From positions 12,162 through 18,941 of the forward strand of contig DETX01000005.1 of the NCBI GenBank assembly GCA_002362145.1: DNA of 6,780 bases, given 5' to 3'. A program made the translations under genes and the position numbers. Shown in pieces: positions 5,013-6,780 of this stretch. Every line of letters begins with the position of its first letter. Within the stretch, counting starts at the first letter, position 1. Source of the stretch: Clostridiales bacterium UBA3277. Lineage in GTDB: Bacteria; Bacillota; Clostridia; Oscillospirales; Oscillospiraceae. Under the pieces are notes generated by a model. It did not search any database and had not been told where the DNA came from. It saw only the letters and a program-made list of their open reading frames with translations.

Positions 5013-5723
5013 TTATCCAAGGGACTCCTCCTCCCGCAGCATGGCGACGCCCTCCCGAATCCGAAGCAGTCCCTTCCGGTCATACTCCCGCTTGATGCTG
5101 GTCCAGCGGCAGCCGTAGTAGTCCTCCCGTTTCAGGGCGGATACGATGCTCAGGATAAACAGGCCGTTGGGTTCCGTCGTCTCTCCGCCTCCGGAGGGGA
5201 TGCGCTCCTCCAGCCGGATGGTCCAGGATTGGCTCCCGGGGGGCGCACCCACAGGCAGCGACTCCCCCATAACGTACTGAACCTGGGCCCCGCTGGTCTC
5301 CACGGCGGAGACCGTCTCCACAAAGGGCTGCCGCACCTCGTCGATCAACACCGTAAAGCCCGGGCCCACGGTGCAGCTGTCCGGCTCGGTGACGGCGGTG
5401 AAGGTGGCCAGAATGGCCACCACATACAGCTGTCCCACGCCGTCGTAGGTGCATCCGTTCTGGACGCACACGGCCCCCGCCAGCCGCAGCACCTCCGTGG
5501 CCCGCAGGGCCTCCATCTCGCACTCGGTTCCGCCCATGGCAGCCGGGCAGATGATGTTGACCTCCACCGTCACGGTCTGATTGGCCCTGTCCACCTTTTC
5601 AATGTGGACCGCCGCCACAGGACCCGCCACCTTGGGGAATTTCTGTCCGGGATAGGCCACGTCCGCCACGAAGTTCCGCTCCCGCAGACGCCGCAGCACC
5701 AGCTCTAGGATTGAGTACCCCAT
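5013..5723 (-). CDS. Phage neck/tail protein, apparently two-domain
   Basis: Encodes 236 residues. The start is placed at MGYSILELVLRRLRER (ATG 5723), preceded by AGAAGGGAG about 10 bases away; the frame is open to 5759, but a start there would overlap the previous gene by 55 bases instead of 19. Residues 1-115 look like a small alpha/beta phage neck or tail-terminator protein: an N-terminal helix, AYPGQKFP, VAAVHIEKVD, a strand VTVEVNIICP, then CEMEALRATEVLRLAG and a cysteine-containing YDGVGQLYVVAILATFTAV. Residues 120-236 form a separate beta-rich part (PGFTVLIDEVRQPFVETVSAVE, WTIRLEERIPSG, NGLFILSIVSALKREDYYGCRWTSIKREYDRKGLL), which by pattern resembles tail-tube or baseplate proteins. 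Position after adaptor and head-closure genes agrees with a head-tail interface role. I do not recognise a named family. Confidence 0.72.
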   Translation of the reverse strand: MGYSILELVLRRLRERNFVADVAYPGQKFPKVAGPVAAVHIEKVDRANQTVTVEVNIICPAAMGGTECEMEALRATEVLRLAGAVCVQNGCTYDGVGQLYVVAILATFTAVTEPDSCTVGPGFTVLIDEVRQPFVETVSAVETSGAQVQYVMGESLPVGAPPGSQSWTIRLEERIPSGGGETTEPNGLFILSIVSALKREDYYGCRWTSIKREYDRKGLLRIREGVAMLREEESLG

Positions 5724-6049
5724 GTGTCGTTGACTCCCTTCTCTACGCACAGTCCCCACTGGTAGACCGGCTCATTTTCGAAATAGTACACTTCCGCCCG
5801 CCGAAGCAGGTAGTTTTTTCCGCCCAGGATCAGGGTATCCCCCTCCTGGGCGCCGCCGTCCACAGGACCTAAGTAGACGTACTGGCCCCGGGTCACCTCG
5901 CCTAAAAGGGAGGCCTCGCTTTCCAGGCTCTGCCAGCTGTGGGTATTCACCGCCCGGAAAAAGGCCCGGAGGGTGCTCTGCTGCTCCTCATGCTTGAGTG
6001 TCAGATCCGTGCCGTATTTTTTCAGCAGCCTTTCCACGGTTTTGCGCAT
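5705..6049 (-). CDS. Phage head-closure/head-tail connector-like protein
   Basis: Encodes 114 residues. It opens MRKTVERLLKKYGTDLTLKH, then a beta-rich body with LRAFFRAVN (27-35), LLGEVTRGQYVYLGP (48-62), EGDTLILGGKNYLLRRAEVYYF (69-90) and VYQWGLCVEKG (95-105). The plan of an N-terminal helix, a compact barrel with a GD-type turn and a [K/R]xYxLRRAE strand, and the length, is usual for small head-closure proteins found two genes after the capsid in siphovirus and myovirus-like prophages (XkdH/YqbH position). It starts one base after the previous stop codon and ends 19 bases inside the next gene, so it belongs to one packed transcript. The role comes from gene order and fold impression, with no catalytic motif. 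Confidence 0.74.
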   Translation of the reverse strand: MRKTVERLLKKYGTDLTLKHEEQQSTLRAFFRAVNTHSWQSLESEASLLGEVTRGQYVYLGPVDGGAQEGDTLILGGKNYLLRRAEVYYFENEPVYQWGLCVEKGVNDTWGTQS

Positions 6050-6050
6050 A

Positions 6051-6413
6051 TCACACCCCCTGAAACTGAAAGCGGTCCGTGAGATAGGGCGCCATGAGCG
6101 TCTCCGCCTCCCGGCGGAGGCACTTCGCGGCGCTGCCCCCGCCGGAGGCTTCCTTCACCGTCAGGTCTCCCGCCCGGAATTCCTGAATGGCCGCCTCCCC
6201 GTCCGCCCCGTCCAGGGCCGCCAGGGCAAAGAAGCTGGCCGCCGTCACGAAGCTCTCCCGGCAGTCCCCGGGCGTGATTCCCTCCCGGAGCCGGGCGGCC
6301 AGAGTGGCCGCCGCGGAGGTGCACAGAAGCCCCAGCAGGGTCTGCTTTCCTTCGGAGAGGTCCCCCGCCAGCTGGATGGCCTGGGCGTAGACCTGTTCAC
6401 TTAAGTCCGTCAT
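6051..6413 (-). CDS. Phage head-tail adaptor-like protein
   Basis: Encodes 120 residues and overlaps the capsid gene stop as ATGA. It is largely helical: SEQVYAQAIQLAGDL (5-19), QTLLGLLCTSAAATLAARLR (24-43) and FVTAASFFALAALDG (55-69), then EFRAGDLTVKEASGGGSAAKCLRREAETLMAPYLTDR (78-114). A helical protein of this size directly after the major capsid gene is normally the adaptor (gp6/gp15-type) that joins the portal ring to the head-closure ring. The phrase AGDLTV followed by a Gly-Ser linker, a helix with REAETLMAPYL and a short C-terminal strand (FQFQGV) is typical of such proteins in Clostridia prophages. It is not a membrane protein despite Ala-rich helices, since none is long and hydrophobic enough. 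Confidence 0.74.
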   Translation of the reverse strand: MTDLSEQVYAQAIQLAGDLSEGKQTLLGLLCTSAAATLAARLREGITPGDCRESFVTAASFFALAALDGADGEAAIQEFRAGDLTVKEASGGGSAAKCLRREAETLMAPYLTDRFQFQGV

Positions 6414-6780
6414 ACCTTCAGCACCTTGGCCGCGCCGTCGCAGATCTTTCCGAAGCCGGAGATGGCGGTGATGGCGGCGCGCTCCAGCTGCCGGTCGATG
6501 AGCTTGTCATACTCCACCAGCACATCTCCCGCCCGGACCTGTTCCAGGGCGTAGCGGCTGTCCAGACCGATGATGGTGCCGTCGGCCACGGCCCCGGTGC
6601 GGTGCAGCTGGGCGCCCAGAGGGGTGGAGAGCTTGCCGGTGCCCTGGAAATTCAGGCCCGTCATGGGGTTCTGGAGCTCAGGGATTTTCAGCAGCTTCGT
6701 CATGGTGCCGGTGGAGCAGAGGATGGTGTTCATGGTGTAGGGGTCGAACTGGCCCCAGAACTCCACCAGCTGGTCATAGG
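6410..6780 (-). CDS. Phage major capsid protein, C-terminal part (5' end outside window)
   Basis: The open frame enters from the right edge and ends at TGA 6412-6410; the last 122 residues are visible (YDQLVEFWGQFDPYTMNT to GAAKVLKV). Features fit the C-terminal half of a phage coat protein: a mid-domain helix and strands (PYTMNTILCSTGTMTKLLKIPEL), GTGKLSTPLG, GAVADGTIIGLDSRYALEQV, where capsid proteins commonly show a GxDxRYALE segment, then AGDVLVEYDKLIDRQLERAAITAISGFGKI, a helix and strand leading to the C-terminus. The following small genes in head-completion order support the call. Which capsid lineage it belongs to cannot be told without the N-terminal part, and portal, protease or scaffold genes would be expected further right. 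Confidence 0.78.
   Translation of the reverse strand, partial: YDQLVEFWGQFDPYTMNTILCSTGTMTKLLKIPELQNPMTGLNFQGTGKLSTPLGAQLHRTGAVADGTIIGLDSRYALEQVRAGDVLVEYDKLIDRQLERAAITAISGFGKICDGAAKVLKV

Noticed and set aside
1..6780. CRISPR arrays, insertion sequences, rRNA or tRNA genes, toxin-antitoxin or defence genes.
   Set aside because: No spaced direct repeats, transposase motifs, tRNA cloverleaf or defence-type domains were seen on either strand.

Overview
The window looks like a GC-rich, low-G+C-lineage Firmicute, most likely a gut Clostridia of the Oscillospiraceae type (Flavonifractor, Intestinimonas, Oscillibacter and relatives). This rests on the strong AGGAGG ribosome binding sites, TTGACA/TATCAT-type promoters, a B. 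subtilis-like acetylated lysine pathway, an ECF sigma gene followed by a single-pass membrane protein, and the style of the phage proteins. The lineage is inferred from sequence style; no database comparison was made.

Region 1 (1-1446, all minus strand) is a two-gene sigma operon. A 184-residue ECF-type sigma factor overlaps by ATGA with a membrane protein that runs off the left edge and is probably its anti-sigma or sensor partner. The short spacer at 1447-1550 is dense in structure: a terminator from the upstream lysine genes, an AAAAAATTTTTT palindrome, and an 18-bp inverted repeat just ahead of the sigma gene.

Region 2 (1551-4636) holds the acetylase branch of diaminopimelate/lysine synthesis in a divergent layout. 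On the minus strand, an M20 deacetylase gene overlaps a class I/II aminotransferase gene (ATGA). On the plus strand is dapH, the tetrahydrodipicolinate N-acetyltransferase. Together they could acetylate, transaminate and deacetylate the intermediate to give L,L-diaminopimelate for the cell wall and lysine. The shared 125-bp promoter region has back-to-back promoters and a perfect 12-bp inverted repeat that gives both divergent transcripts the same motif in their leaders.

Region 3 (4670-6780, minus strand) is the downstream end of a phage head module: the C-terminus of a major capsid protein, then four tightly packed small genes (head-tail adaptor-like, head-closure-like, a 236-residue probable neck/tail protein and a 113-residue tail-type protein). 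It ends abruptly at a hairpin shared with convergent dapH. No sheath, tape measure, lysis or integrase gene is visible, so this is the edge of a prophage, a remnant or a domesticated element. There is no gene-free stretch longer than about 125 bases.
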